NCBI RefSeq assembly: GCF_017811815.1
Contig: NZ_JADKZI010000005.1
Coordinates: 62,001-126,000 of the forward strand
DNA length: 64,000 bases
Direction of reading: 5' to 3'
Source of the DNA: Flavonifractor sp. AGMB03687
GTDB lineage: Bacteria; Bacillota; Clostridia; Oscillospirales; Oscillospiraceae
Made by a program: the position numbers and the translations under genes. Every line of letters begins with the position of its first letter. The stretch's first letter is position 1. Shown one piece after another: positions 1-8,477 of this stretch. Under the pieces are notes generated by a model. It saw only the letters and a program-made list of their open reading frames with translations, searched no databases and was not told the DNA's origin.

Positions 1-713
1 TCCTCAGTGGCGTCAGACCAGGAGCCCACGAACTGGACCTTCATGGTCACGCTGGGGCACACACTCTTGGCGCCCAGGTAGTAGGCGGTGAAGCCGGAGA
101 TCACTTCGGCAAAGGAGTAAGCGCCCACGTAGCCGATGACGGCCTGGTCGGCGGTGATGTCGCCGTTGTCGATCATCTCCTGCAGCTTCATGCCGGCCAC
201 CACACCGGCCAGGTAACGGCCCTCATAGATGTTAGCGAAGGCGTTGTGGGTGTTGGGCAGGTCGTCCACAGCGGAGGCCTGGTTGGTGCAGGCGATGAAC
301 TCGATCTCGGGGTAGTCGGGAGCCACCTTCAGCATGAAGGGCTCGAAGCCGTAGGAGTTGTTGATGATCAGGTCGCAGCCGGCCTCGGCCAGCTCGATGT
401 TGGCGTCCTCGCAGGAGGAGTCCTCACCGATGTTCCACTTGATCTGCCAGTCCACGGTGATGCCCTTCTCGGCCAGGGCCTCGGTGACGGCCTCCTTGCC
501 GCGGATGAAGTTGTAGGTGTAGCCCTGATCGTTCTCGTCGCCGATGCAGATCAGGCCCACCTTGACGGTCTTGTTGCCCTCGGTCTCGCCGCCGGAAACG
601 GTCTCACCGCCGCCGGAGGGGCTCTCGCTGTTGCCCTGGGTACCGCCGCAGGCGGCCAGGCTCAGCACCATGGAACCGGCCAGGAGCAGCGCAAGCAGTT
701 TTCTCTTCTTCAT
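1..713 (-). CDS. BMP-family ABC transporter substrate-binding lipoprotein (C-terminus cut by window edge)
   Basis: The protein starts at the ATG at 713, after a good ribosome site (AAAAGGAGGAAC, 721-732), and runs off the left edge. It begins MKKRKLLALLLAGSMVLSLA followed by ACGG, a lipoprotein signal with lipobox LAAC. A Ser/Gly-rich linker follows, then a periplasmic-binding fold with KVGLICIGDENDQGYTYN, typical of the PnrA/Med basic membrane protein family. Those proteins bind nucleosides or related ligands for an ABC importer. The neighbouring xanthine phosphoribosyltransferase gene on the same strand supports purine uptake and salvage. The ligand itself is inference; permease and ATPase genes would lie outside the window. 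Confidence 0.85.
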   Translation of the reverse strand, partial: MKKRKLLALLLAGSMVLSLAACGGTQGNSESPSGGGETVSGGETEGNKTVKVGLICIGDENDQGYTYNFIRGKEAVTEALAEKGITVDWQIKWNIGEDSSCEDANIELAEAGCDLIINNSYGFEPFMLKVAPDYPEIEFIACTNQASAVDDLPNTHNAFANIYEGRYLAGVVAGMKLQEMIDNGDITADQAVIGYVGAYSFAEVISGFTAYYLGAKSVCPSVTMKVQFVGSWSDATE

Positions 714-852
714 GTCCAATGTTCCTCCTTTTAAATCCTGTTTGACTTCCAACTTTCCTTCAAAACAGCCTGCTTCCCGACAGGCTGGTCTGAACACACA
801 AAAGAGCTCCTCCGGGGTGGCCCGTTCAGGCCGCGCAAACCCCGTCCGATGC

Positions 853-1425
853 TCAGCAGAACTCCACGCCGTCCTCGACGCTCATGCTCTTGATGCGGGC
901 CAGAGATTCCACCCGCACGCCCATGCCGCGGATCAGGTCGCCGCCGGGCTGGAAGGCCTTCTCCACCGCGATACCGGCGCCCACCAGGGTAGCCCCGGCG
1001 TCCCGCACCAACTTGATGAGGCCCTGCAGGGCGGAGCCGTTGGCCAGGAAATCGTCAATGATGAGCACCCGGTCCTCAGGCAGCAGGAACTGCTTGGACA
1101 CAATGATATCGTACACCTTGCCGTGGGTGAAGGACTCCACCTTGGAGGTGTACACGTCACCGGCGATATTCTTGGTCTTGTTCTTCTTGGCGAAGATCAC
1201 CGGGCAATCAAAAAACTGCGCGGCCACACACGCGATCCCGATCCCCGATGCCTCGATGGTCAAAATCTTGGTAACCCCGCAGTCCTTGTACAAGCGCAAG
1301 AATTCCTTGCCCATTTCCTGAAACAGCTTCACATCCATCTGGTGATTGAGGAAACTGTCGACTTTCAGCACGCCGCCTTCGCGAATAACGCCGTCGGTGC
1401 GGATGCGATCTTCCAGCAATTTCAT
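853..1425 (-). CDS. xpt: Xanthine phosphoribosyltransferase
   Basis: The 190-residue protein has the usual length of Xpt. It converts xanthine and PRPP to XMP in purine salvage in the cytoplasm. The PRPP-binding loop VLIIDDFLANGSA is at about residues 120-132, and the N-terminus MKLLEDRIRTDG matches the family. A clear ribosome site (AAGGAGACGGCG) precedes the ATG. The BMP-type lipoprotein gene follows 139 bp downstream on the same strand. I looked for a purine riboswitch in the upstream 250 bp and did not see the conserved core. Confidence 0.93.
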   Translation of the reverse strand: MKLLEDRIRTDGVIREGGVLKVDSFLNHQMDVKLFQEMGKEFLRLYKDCGVTKILTIEASGIGIACVAAQFFDCPVIFAKKNKTKNIAGDVYTSKVESFTHGKVYDIIVSKQFLLPEDRVLIIDDFLANGSALQGLIKLVRDAGATLVGAGIAVEKAFQPGGDLIRGMGVRVESLARIKSMSVEDGVEFC

Positions 1426-1597
1426 ATCGCCGTCTCCTTAACAAATAATTCATATTTATTGTATCGAATTCTGCATCCCTCTGCAATTAACTATATTCTA
1501 TCAAAAAACCGCTCTGCCGTCATCTCTTTTTAGAAATTTTGTCTGATATGCCAAGTTGATTTTTTACTCCTGCCGGTCTGCCCTTCTTCGATTTCCG

Positions 1598-1626
1598 TTG
1601 TACTTTGCTTTTTCCTTTGTTAAAAT
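1598..1626 (+). promoter_or_regulatory. Probable sigma-A promoter for the SLH/GH18 gene
   Basis: TTGTAC (1598-1603), a 17-bp spacer and TAAAAT (1621-1626) lie 54 bp before the start codon of the downstream gene. Confidence 0.5.
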
Positions 1627-1679
1627 AGAGGCGGTAACCCAACTGACACCACACTTTTATAAAAGGAGGGGTTCTTTTC

Positions 1680-3338
1680 ATGCGCAAACGCCGGATCTGT
1701 GCGGCGGCCCTCACCGCCGTTTTGCTGCTGTCCGCCGCTCCCCTGTCCCCTCAGGCCCGGGCTTTTTCCGACACCAGCGGCCACTGGGCCCAGGCCGACA
1801 TTGACAAGGCCCAGTCCTACGGCCTGATGGAGGGCTACCCCGATGGCCGCTTCGGCATCGGGGTGGAGATCACCCGGGCGGAATTTGTCACCATTCTGTG
1901 CCGGATGTTTGACTGGGAGATGATCTCCCCCACCTCCCCCTCCTACATAGACTGCGGTACCGGCGAGTGGTACTACTCCGCCGTGGAGACCGCCCGGGCC
2001 CATGACGTGATGGACGGGGCAGGCGCCTTCCGTCCCCTGGACTACATCAGCCGGGAGGAGATGGCGGTAATGCTGGTGCGGGCCCTGGGGTATGACACCC
2101 TGGCCCAGGACCTGTCCTCCCTGTCTCTCCCCTTCACCGACGTGAAAAACAACGTGGGCTACATCGCCATCGCCTACGACATCGGCATGATCAAGGGTGT
2201 GGCCGGGCCGGGCGGCCAGCTCAAGTTCCTGCCCACCCACTCGGCCACCCGGGAAGAGGCCGCCTCCATGCTGGTGCGGGTGTATGAGCGGTACAACTCC
2301 AAGGTGGACTGGCTCCACGGCTTCTACGCCTTCTCCTCCTACTCCCAGATCAATCTGGCCGCCGACATGGACGCCGTCAGCGTTGGCTGGGCCCGGCTGG
2401 AGTACGGCGCGGACGGGGCCACCCTCAATTCCACCAACTCGGGCGGCAACGATTGGGTCAAGCCCTCCGATCCCACCCCCGCCACCGACTACTTTACCAG
2501 CCACGGCGTGGACTACAACCTGTGCGTCTTTGGCTCGGCCACCGACTCGGTAACCCTGGCCGACGGCTCCACCACCTCCACTGTGGCCGCCGTGGTCAAC
2601 GACTCCAACGCCCGGGCCCAGGCCATCTCCGCCCTGGTGGAGGCCGCCGGGTCCTACGCCGGCCTCACCATCGACTTTGAGGGTTTAAAGGGAGATACCA
2701 TAAAGAAGAATTATGTCACCTTTATGGAGGAACTGCGGGCCGCTCTGCCCAAGGACAAGACCCTGAACGTCTGCGTCCAGCCCGACACCTGGTACACCGG
2801 CTTTGACTACCGGGGTCTGGGTGCGGTGTGCGACAAGGTGATCCTCATGGCCCACGACTACCAGTGGACCTCCGTCCCCGCCTCCTATGTGGGCACCGGC
2901 AACACCGACTCCCCCGTCACCCCCTTTGCCAGCGTGTATGAGGCCCTGCGGGACATCACCGATCCCGACACCGGCGTGCAGGACGTGAGCAAGATCGCCC
3001 TGGCCATCTCCTTCGGCACGGCGGGCTTCCACATTGATGAAAACGGCCGCCTGCTGGAGACCACCATCTACCACCCCGGCACCGACACCCTGGCCGGCCG
3101 TCTGGCCCAGCCGGACACGGTGGTGACCTACAGCGAGAAGTACCGCAATCCCTACGCCATCTACACCAATGAGGAGGGTGAGCGCTACAAGGTGTGGTAC
3201 GAGGACGCCCGGAGCGTGGCGGACAAGCTCCAGCTGGCCAAGCTCTTCGGCATCACCGGCGTGTCTCTGTGGCGGGTGGGCACCATCCCCGCCTCCACCG
3301 GCTATAACGTGTGGAGCGCCGTCCAGGCCGCCCGATGA
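1680..3338 (+). CDS. Secreted SLH-domain protein with GH18/YaaH-like catalytic domain
   Basis: The 552-residue protein has a signal peptide (MRKRRICAAALTAVLLLSAA) and three SLH repeats (about 29-75, 90-135, 155-205) that should bind secondary cell-wall polymer. Its C-terminal half resembles glycosyl hydrolase family 18 proteins of the spore/cortex YaaH-SleL type. The strand-4 motif reads AGLTIDFEG near residue 334: the catalytic Glu and preceding Asp are kept, but the two outer acidic residues of the classical motif are absent. Later motifs (KVILMAHDYQW, GVSLWRVG) also fit the fold. The likely role is a wall-anchored peptidoglycan or glycan hydrolase. Ribosome site AAAAGGAGGGG precedes the ATG. 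Confidence 0.85.
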   Translation: MRKRRICAAALTAVLLLSAAPLSPQARAFSDTSGHWAQADIDKAQSYGLMEGYPDGRFGIGVEITRAEFVTILCRMFDWEMISPTSPSYIDCGTGEWYYSAVETARAHDVMDGAGAFRPLDYISREEMAVMLVRALGYDTLAQDLSSLSLPFTDVKNNVGYIAIAYDIGMIKGVAGPGGQLKFLPTHSATREEAASMLVRVYERYNSKVDWLHGFYAFSSYSQINLAADMDAVSVGWARLEYGADGATLNSTNSGGNDWVKPSDPTPATDYFTSHGVDYNLCVFGSATDSVTLADGSTTSTVAAVVNDSNARAQAISALVEAAGSYAGLTIDFEGLKGDTIKKNYVTFMEELRAALPKDKTLNVCVQPDTWYTGFDYRGLGAVCDKVILMAHDYQWTSVPASYVGTGNTDSPVTPFASVYEALRDITDPDTGVQDVSKIALAISFGTAGFHIDENGRLLETTIYHPGTDTLAGRLAQPDTVVTYSEKYRNPYAIYTNEEGERYKVWYEDARSVADKLQLAKLFGITGVSLWRVGTIPASTGYNVWSAVQAAR

Positions 3339-3373
3339 CCCGGTCCACCCATACGTCAAAAGGAGGTACCGCC

Positions 3374-4231
3374 GTGGCACCTGACAAAAAGCGCTTGATC
3401 AAAGAATTTCTGCTGATGACCTTTGCCACCGTCATGATCTCGGTGGGGGTCTACTGCTTCAAATTCCCCAACAACTTCTCCATGGGCGGCGTGTCCGGCC
3501 TGTCCATCCTGCTGGGCAAGGTACTGCCCGTGCTGTCGGCCTCCAGCTACAACACCATCATCAACGTGCTCTTTCTGATCCTGGGCTTTATCATGCTGGA
3601 CAAGGGCTTCGGGTTCCGCACGGTGTACTGCTCCCTGCTGTCGGCGGGTCTGATCCAGGTGTTCTCCTGGGTGTGGCCCCTCACCGAGCCCCTCACCGAC
3701 CAGCTGATGCTGGAGCTCTTCTTCGCCGTCATCCTGCCCGCCCTGGGGGCTGCCATCCTGTTCAACATTGACGCCTCCTCCGGCGGCACCGACATTGCCG
3801 CCATGATCTTGAAGAAGTACACCGGCCTGGACGTGGGCACTGCCCTGCTTATTTCCGATGTGGCTATTGCTGCCGCGGCCCTCTTCGTCTTTGACGCCAC
3901 GGCAGGCCTGTGCTCCCTGCTGGGCCTGGCTCTCAAGTCGGTACTGGTGGACTCCGCCATTGAGTCCCTCAACCGGCGGAAGGCCTTCTTCGTCATCACC
4001 TCCGACCCGGAGCACGTGTGCGACTACGTCACCCATACCCTGGTGCGGGGCGCCACCATCTGGACCGCCCAGGGCGCCTACACCCACGACATCCACCATG
4101 TGGTACTCACCGTGCTCTCCCGTGGCCAGGCGGTGGCCCTGCGCCGCCACCTGAAAGAGGTGGACCCCCACGCCTTTATGATCGTGGCCAACTCCAGCGA
4201 GATCTTCGGCAAGGGCTTCCTGCGGGCCTGA
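3374..4231 (+). CDS. YitT-family integral membrane protein (DUF161/DUF2179)
   Basis: The GTG at 3374 is chosen because AGGAGGT (3361-3367) is correctly spaced; an upstream ATG at 3311 lies inside the previous gene. The 285-residue product begins MAPDKKRLIKEFLLMTFATV and has five to six hydrophobic segments in residues 10-190. The SSGGTDIAAMIL segment is typical of the YitT core. The soluble C-terminal DUF2179 domain (about 200-285) contains FFVITSDPE and GATIWTAQGAY. The family is widespread in Firmicutes and its biochemical role is not settled. The gene follows the SLH/GH18 gene by 35 bp and may be co-transcribed. Confidence 0.88.
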   Translation: MAPDKKRLIKEFLLMTFATVMISVGVYCFKFPNNFSMGGVSGLSILLGKVLPVLSASSYNTIINVLFLILGFIMLDKGFGFRTVYCSLLSAGLIQVFSWVWPLTEPLTDQLMLELFFAVILPALGAAILFNIDASSGGTDIAAMILKKYTGLDVGTALLISDVAIAAAALFVFDATAGLCSLLGLALKSVLVDSAIESLNRRKAFFVITSDPEHVCDYVTHTLVRGATIWTAQGAYTHDIHHVVLTVLSRGQAVALRRHLKEVDPHAFMIVANSSEIFGKGFLRA

Positions 4232-4255
4232 CCACTCCACTGCAAATACCCCACA

Positions 4256-4300
4256 CCGGGGCGGCGTTTGTGAATTTTCAGTAAACGCCGCCCCGGTTTT
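4256..4300 (+). terminator. Rho-independent terminator after the YitT gene
   Basis: The 14-bp stem CCGGGGCGGCGTTT / AAACGCCGCCCCGG is followed directly by TTTT. Confidence 0.85.
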
Positions 4301-4379
4301 CTTGCCTGTAGGGAAAAAAAGGTGTACACTATACCCGTTTCGCCGGAAAAGTCCGGCCAGAACAAGGAGGAAAGGAAAC

Positions 4380-5636
4380 ATGAACTGGAAAAAACTCTTG
4401 TGCGCTGGCCTCAGCGGCGCGCTTCTCACCGGCGCTATGGCCGGATGCAGCACCGCCGACCCCCAGCCTACCCCCGCTGCCGATGATATCGCCTATCAGG
4501 CCACCGGCATCAGCCGCGACACCGTGCTCTTCACCGTGGACGGCCGTGACGTTACCGCCGATCAGTACCTGTACTGGCTGCTGACCAGCATTTCCGAGGC
4601 CAAGACTGCCGGCTATCTGGCCGACGACGAGGCCTGGGAGGAGACCATTGAGGATCAGCCCACCAGCGACTATCTGAAGGGCCAGGCCCTGGAGATCAGC
4701 AAGCTGTACGCCGTGGTGGCCAACCACGCCGAGGAGGCGGGCGCCGACGTCACCGAGGAGCAGCGTGCCGAGGCCGAGGAGCAGCTGGACCAGATGGGCT
4801 CCCTGTATGAGCAGTACTACGGCCTGACCACCCAGGAGTGGCTGGACCAGCAGTGCATCACCCGGGAGGGCTATCTGTCCCTCAACGACGCCTACTACCA
4901 GGTGCAGAACCTGCAGAGCTCTATGGAAGAGGCCGGTGAGCTCACCCCCACCGACGAGGACATCCAGAAGATGATCGATGAGCAGGGCATCTACAACTGC
5001 AAGCACATCCTCATCGCCTTCCCCGCCCATGAGGACGGCTCCGAGGTGACCGACGAGGAGAAGGCGGCCACCAAGGCCGAGGCCGAGGCCCTCTACCAGG
5101 AGATTACCTCCGCCGCCGACCCCATCACCGCCTTTGACAATGCCATGAACGAGAAGAGCGACGACGGCCGGGACGAGACCAGCGGCGAGCTGCTCCAGCC
5201 CAACGGCTACACCTTCCTGTCCACCGGCGCTCTGCTGGACGGCTCCTCCTCCCTGGTGACCGAGTTTGTCACCGCCGGCACCGCCCTGGCTGTGGATGAG
5301 ATCAGCGCCCCCGTGGAGACCGATTACGGCTACCACATCCTGCTGCGGCAGAACGCCGACAACGAGGACACCCGGGCCGCCTACCCCAACTACGCCATGA
5401 ACCAGATGCTGGACCAGTGGACTGCCGACGCCAAGGTGGAGACCACCGACGCCTACGACAAGCTGGACCCCAAGACCTTCTACGACTTCATGATGAACAT
5501 GGTGAAGGAGTGGCAGGAGCAGAAGCAGGCGGAAGCCGAGGCCCAGGCCTCCGAGAGCCCCGCGGCGGAAACTGAGACCGCCGCCCCCGAGACCGAGACC
5601 CCCGCGGCGGAGCCCACCGCTTCCCCCGCGGCCTGA
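4380..5636 (+). CDS. PrsA-like peptidyl-prolyl isomerase lipoprotein
   Basis: The ATG at 4380 follows AAGGAGGAAAGG and gives a 418-residue protein. The N-terminus MNWKKLLCAGLSGALLTGAM ends in a lipobox (AMAGC), so it should be a membrane-anchored extracytoplasmic foldase. A SurA/PrsA N-terminal helical chaperone region (about 50-195) is followed by a PpiC-type parvulin domain, marked by CKHILIAF near residue 218 and TDYGYHILL near 322. The tail is rich in Glu, Ala, Thr and Pro. It probably assists folding of exported proteins such as the neighbouring SLH proteins, which is inference. Confidence 0.87.
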   Translation: MNWKKLLCAGLSGALLTGAMAGCSTADPQPTPAADDIAYQATGISRDTVLFTVDGRDVTADQYLYWLLTSISEAKTAGYLADDEAWEETIEDQPTSDYLKGQALEISKLYAVVANHAEEAGADVTEEQRAEAEEQLDQMGSLYEQYYGLTTQEWLDQQCITREGYLSLNDAYYQVQNLQSSMEEAGELTPTDEDIQKMIDEQGIYNCKHILIAFPAHEDGSEVTDEEKAATKAEAEALYQEITSAADPITAFDNAMNEKSDDGRDETSGELLQPNGYTFLSTGALLDGSSSLVTEFVTAGTALAVDEISAPVETDYGYHILLRQNADNEDTRAAYPNYAMNQMLDQWTADAKVETTDAYDKLDPKTFYDFMMNMVKEWQEQKQAEAEAQASESPAAETETAAPETETPAAEPTASPAA

Positions 5637-5652
5637 ACCAAACCCCTGCAAA

Positions 5653-5688
5653 ACAGCAGCGGCGGCAGTTGCCCCGCTGCTGTTTTTT
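5653..5688 (+). terminator. Rho-independent terminator after the PrsA-like gene
   Basis: ACAGCAGCGG and CCGCTGCTGT form the stem and are followed by a run of seven T. Confidence 0.85.
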
Positions 5689-5815
5689 TGCCCGCCAAGG
5701 CTGCACAGGCAACTTTTCGTTTACTTCCGGGCAGTTTTCCTTTATCATAAGTATATTCAAATGATCGAATCTTGTCCGATCCTGCCGGGACGGGCAGAAG
5801 GGAGGCGGCCATGCT

Positions 5816-6505
5816 GTGAGCGCGGACATCCGGGTGCTGGTGGCAGAGGACGACCCTGCCGCCCGGCGGCTGCTAACAGCCGCTATCCCTCAGCTGCCGG
5901 GGCTGACCCTGTGCGGCGCGGCCAAGGACGGGCTGGAGTGCCTGGAGCTCATTGACCAGCTGCGCCCCGACGTGGTGCTGCTGGACCTGGTGATGCCCGG
6001 ACTGGACGGCCTGGGGGTACTGGAGGCCCTCCGCCGCCGTCGGGGCGGGCCGGTGGTGGTAGTCACCTCCCAGGTGTCCCACCAGGGGGTGGTGAAGTGC
6101 GCCCTCTCTCTGGGGGCCAGCTACTATCTGGTGAAGCCGGTCAACTGCCAGGCCCTGCCCGAGCTGCTCCAGTTCCTCTGTTTGGCTCCCCTGAAACGGA
6201 CCGCTCTGGAGCTGCTGGAGGAGATGGGAGCCTCCGGTATGGGGGTGGAGGCGGCCGCCCGGGCCGCCGCAGTGCTCTGTCAGGACCCCTCCGCCCTGCT
6301 GAAGGAGGCCTACGCCCCCACTATCTTTGACCAGCACACCAGCTACGCCAGCGTGGAAAAGAACATCCGGGCCATGGTGGACAAGCTCCACACCAACCCC
6401 ACCCCCGCCTATCTGGCCCTCATGGATGGCCTGCCGCCCCAGCGGCCCAGCAACCTGGTGTTCCTCCGCCGGCTGGCCGCCGCCCTGGACCGCTCCTGCG
6501 GATAA
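5816..6505 (+). CDS. Spo0A-like response regulator (short paralogue)
   Basis: The 229-residue protein starts with GTG after GGGAGG. The receiver domain keeps the acidic pocket (D12, D13), the phospho-acceptor D57 (VVLLDLVMPG), T84 and K107. The C-terminal half (about 130-229) aligns by eye with the Spo0A sporulation output domain: KEAYAPTIFDQHTSYASVEK resembles the region entering the DNA-recognition helix, and RPSNLVFLRRLAA resembles the end of Spo0A. It is about 35 residues shorter than Spo0A of Bacillus, and the inter-domain and first-helix region is Ala-rich and diverged. No spoIVB, kinase or phosphorelay gene is adjacent. It could be the genome's Spo0A or a paralogue; I favour a paralogue. 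Confidence 0.72.
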   Translation: MSADIRVLVAEDDPAARRLLTAAIPQLPGLTLCGAAKDGLECLELIDQLRPDVVLLDLVMPGLDGLGVLEALRRRRGGPVVVVTSQVSHQGVVKCALSLGASYYLVKPVNCQALPELLQFLCLAPLKRTALELLEEMGASGMGVEAAARAAAVLCQDPSALLKEAYAPTIFDQHTSYASVEKNIRAMVDKLHTNPTPAYLALMDGLPPQRPSNLVFLRRLAAALDRSCG

Positions 6506-6608
6506 ATGGAAAATATTTCCCATTCGACACCCTTAGGCCTCTTTTGCGGAAAAATATGGTAATCTATACTTAGATCAACCATTTACGCCCGCGAAGGAGG
6601 CGCTTTTT

Positions 6609-7415
6609 ATGCCGCTGTTACGTCGAAAGGGCCTGTTTGAAAGCAATCGGGTCCAGTTTTTGCCCATCCATACCATTTCCCCCAATCCGGGACAACCCCG
6701 GAAGTTTTTTGCCCAGGACGGCCTGGAGGAGCTGGCCGCCAGTATTAAGGAGCACGGCGTGCTCCAGCCCCTGTCGGTGCGCCGCACCGGAGGCGGCTAT
6801 GAGCTGGTGTCCGGGGAGCGCCGCCTGAGGGCCTCCAAGCTGGCCGGTCTGGCCGAGGTACCCTGTATCATCGTCAGTGTGGACGGTCAGGAGTCCTCCC
6901 TGCTGGCCCTGGTGGAGAACCTCCAGCGCCGGGACCTGGACTTTGTGGAGGAGGCCGCCGCCCTGTCCTCTCTGATCCAGACCTACCACCTGTCCCAGGA
7001 GGAGGCTGCCAAGCGCATCGGCAAGTCCCAGTCCGCCGTGGCCAATAAGCTGCGGCTGCTGCGGCTCCCCCCCGCTGCCCTGGCCACCCTGCGGCAGAAC
7101 GGCTGCACCGAGCGCCACGCCCGGGCTCTGCTCAAGCTGGACGATCCCGCCCTCCAGGAGGAGGCCGCCCGCCATGTGGCGGAGGAGGGACTTACAGTAG
7201 CCAGGACCGAGCAATATGTGGAGGAGCTGCTCCACCCCGCCCCTGGCAAGCCCGCCCGGAAGAAGCCCGCCTTTATTCTCAAGGATGTGCGGCTCTTCCT
7301 CAACACGGTGACCCGAGGCATGTCCATGATGAAAAGCGCCGGCGTCAACGCCAACTGCAAGCGGCAGGAGACGGCGGACGCCATCCAGCTGACCATTACC
7401 ATTCCCAAATCCTGA
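6609..7415 (+). CDS. noc: Nucleoid occlusion protein Noc (ParB family)
   Basis: The 268-residue protein carries the ParB/Noc CTP-binding core: GERRLRASKLAGLAEVP near residue 73, then ENLQRRDLDFVEEAAAL. The helix-turn-helix is LSQEEAAKRIGKSQSAVANK. The short basic/hydrophobic N-terminus (MPLLRRKGLFESN) could be the membrane-targeting helix of Noc. Placement before parA-parB matches the usual noc-parA-parB order, and the downstream ParB is the canonical partition protein. Noc would bind its own sites and block division over the nucleoid. Some ParB-like specificity cannot be excluded from sequence alone. Confidence 0.85.
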   Translation: MPLLRRKGLFESNRVQFLPIHTISPNPGQPRKFFAQDGLEELAASIKEHGVLQPLSVRRTGGGYELVSGERRLRASKLAGLAEVPCIIVSVDGQESSLLALVENLQRRDLDFVEEAAALSSLIQTYHLSQEEAAKRIGKSQSAVANKLRLLRLPPAALATLRQNGCTERHARALLKLDDPALQEEAARHVAEEGLTVARTEQYVEELLHPAPGKPARKKPAFILKDVRLFLNTVTRGMSMMKSAGVNANCKRQETADAIQLTITIPKS

Positions 7416-7430
7416 CCCCCCTCTCTTTTT

Positions 7431-7470
7431 GGAGTGTTTCACGTGAAACAGTGAAACACTCCCCTTTTTT
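7431..7470 (+). terminator. Terminator after noc that incorporates a parS site
   Basis: GGAGTGTTTCAC (7431-7442) pairs with GTGAAACACTCC (7451-7462), followed by CCTTTTTT. The left arm and loop contain a complete parS palindrome. Confidence 0.8.
7435..7450. other. parS partition site 1
   Basis: TGTTTCACGTGAAACA is identical to the Bacillus parS consensus. It should nucleate ParB loading and spreading. Confidence 0.95.
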
Positions 7471-7488
7471 ATCACCTGCCTTAGTCTG

Positions 7489-7504
7489 TGTTTCACGTGA
7501 AACA
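7489..7504. other. parS partition site 2
   Basis: A second perfect TGTTTCACGTGAAACA lies 54 bp from the first, upstream of the parA promoter. Confidence 0.95.
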
Positions 7505-7622
7505 TGTCCGTTTAACAAACTGCCCTCGCGTCAGCATAGCTGCCGCGACCTATGCTAAAAATATGCCACAGGCATATTTTCTTTACGCTGCGGCGTGAAA
7601 CAACCTTTCTTTTCAAATTCAG

Positions 7623-7651
7623 TTGAATTGCGTTTTATATCGGGATATAAT
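7623..7651 (+). promoter_or_regulatory. Promoter for parA-parB
   Basis: TTGAAT (7623-7628), a 17-bp spacer and a perfect TATAAT (7646-7651) lie 38 bp before the parA start codon. Confidence 0.75.
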
Positions 7652-7689
7652 AAGACTCGAACCGTTAAGAGAAAAAAGGCAGGTGCGCT

Positions 7690-8475
7690 ATGGCAAAGAC
7701 CATTGCTATTGTAAATCAGAAGGGCGGGGTCGGAAAAACGACCACCTGCGTCAATCTGGCCGCCGCCCTGAAAAAGCTGGACCAGCGGGTGCTGGTCTGT
7801 GATTTTGATCCCCAGGCCAACACCACCTCCGGTTTCGGCGTGGACAAGACCATGTCTCCCAACATCTATGATGTGCTCCTCAACGGCACCGAGGTGAGCA
7901 AATCGGTGGTGAACACCCCCTATGTGGACGTGATTCCCGCCAATAAGTCCCTGGCCGGCGCCACCGTGGAGATGATCACCGCCGACCACCGGGAGTATCT
8001 GCTGAAAAACGCCCTGGACACCCTGGATCAGGATTACGACTACATCTTCATTGACTGTCCCCCCTCCCTGGAGCTGCTCACCCTCAACGCCCTGTGCGCC
8101 GCCGATTCCGTGCTGGTGCCGGTGCAGTGTGAGTACTACGCCCTGGAGGGACTCAGCGACCTTCTGTCCACCATCCGCATCGTCAAGCGCTCCCTCAACC
8201 CCAGAATTGGGCTGGAGGGCGTGGTGCTCACCATGTACGACGGGCGGACCAATCTGTCCATGCAGGTGGCGGAGGAGGTCAAGCGCCACTTCCCCGGCCA
8301 GGTATACGCCACGGTGATCCCCCGCAACGTACGCCTGTCCGAGGCTCCCAGCTTCGGCAAGCCGGTACAGGCCTACGACCCCTATTCCCGGGGGGCCGAA
8401 GCCTATGCCGCCCTGGCTTCCGAACTGCTGGAGCATAATCAGTACGCCATCACCCGGGAAGAAAGGAGCGAATAA
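7690..8475 (+). CDS. parA: Chromosome partitioning ATPase ParA/Soj
   Basis: The 261-residue protein has a deviant Walker A motif (NQKGGVGKTTT, residues 9-19), Walker A' (CDFDPQANTT) and FIDCPPSLELLTLNAL, the signatures of ParA/Soj. It should drive ParB-parS movement and modulate DnaA in the cytoplasm. It has a clear promoter of its own and is followed by parB after only 2 bp, a conserved operon. Length matches the family. Confidence 0.96.
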   Translation: MAKTIAIVNQKGGVGKTTTCVNLAAALKKLDQRVLVCDFDPQANTTSGFGVDKTMSPNIYDVLLNGTEVSKSVVNTPYVDVIPANKSLAGATVEMITADHREYLLKNALDTLDQDYDYIFIDCPPSLELLTLNALCAADSVLVPVQCEYYALEGLSDLLSTIRIVKRSLNPRIGLEGVVLTMYDGRTNLSMQVAEEVKRHFPGQVYATVIPRNVRLSEAPSFGKPVQAYDPYSRGAEAYAALASELLEHNQYAITREERSE

Positions 8476-8477
8476 GT

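Noticed and set aside
1426-1679. Purine riboswitch upstream of xpt
   Set aside because: The conserved purine aptamer core and its two kissing loops are not present on the minus strand.
3311-3373. Upstream ATG as the start of the YitT protein
   Set aside because: It overlaps the end of the SLH/GH18 gene, adds an Arg/Pro-rich stretch unlike the family, and lacks a ribosome site. The GTG at 3374 has one.
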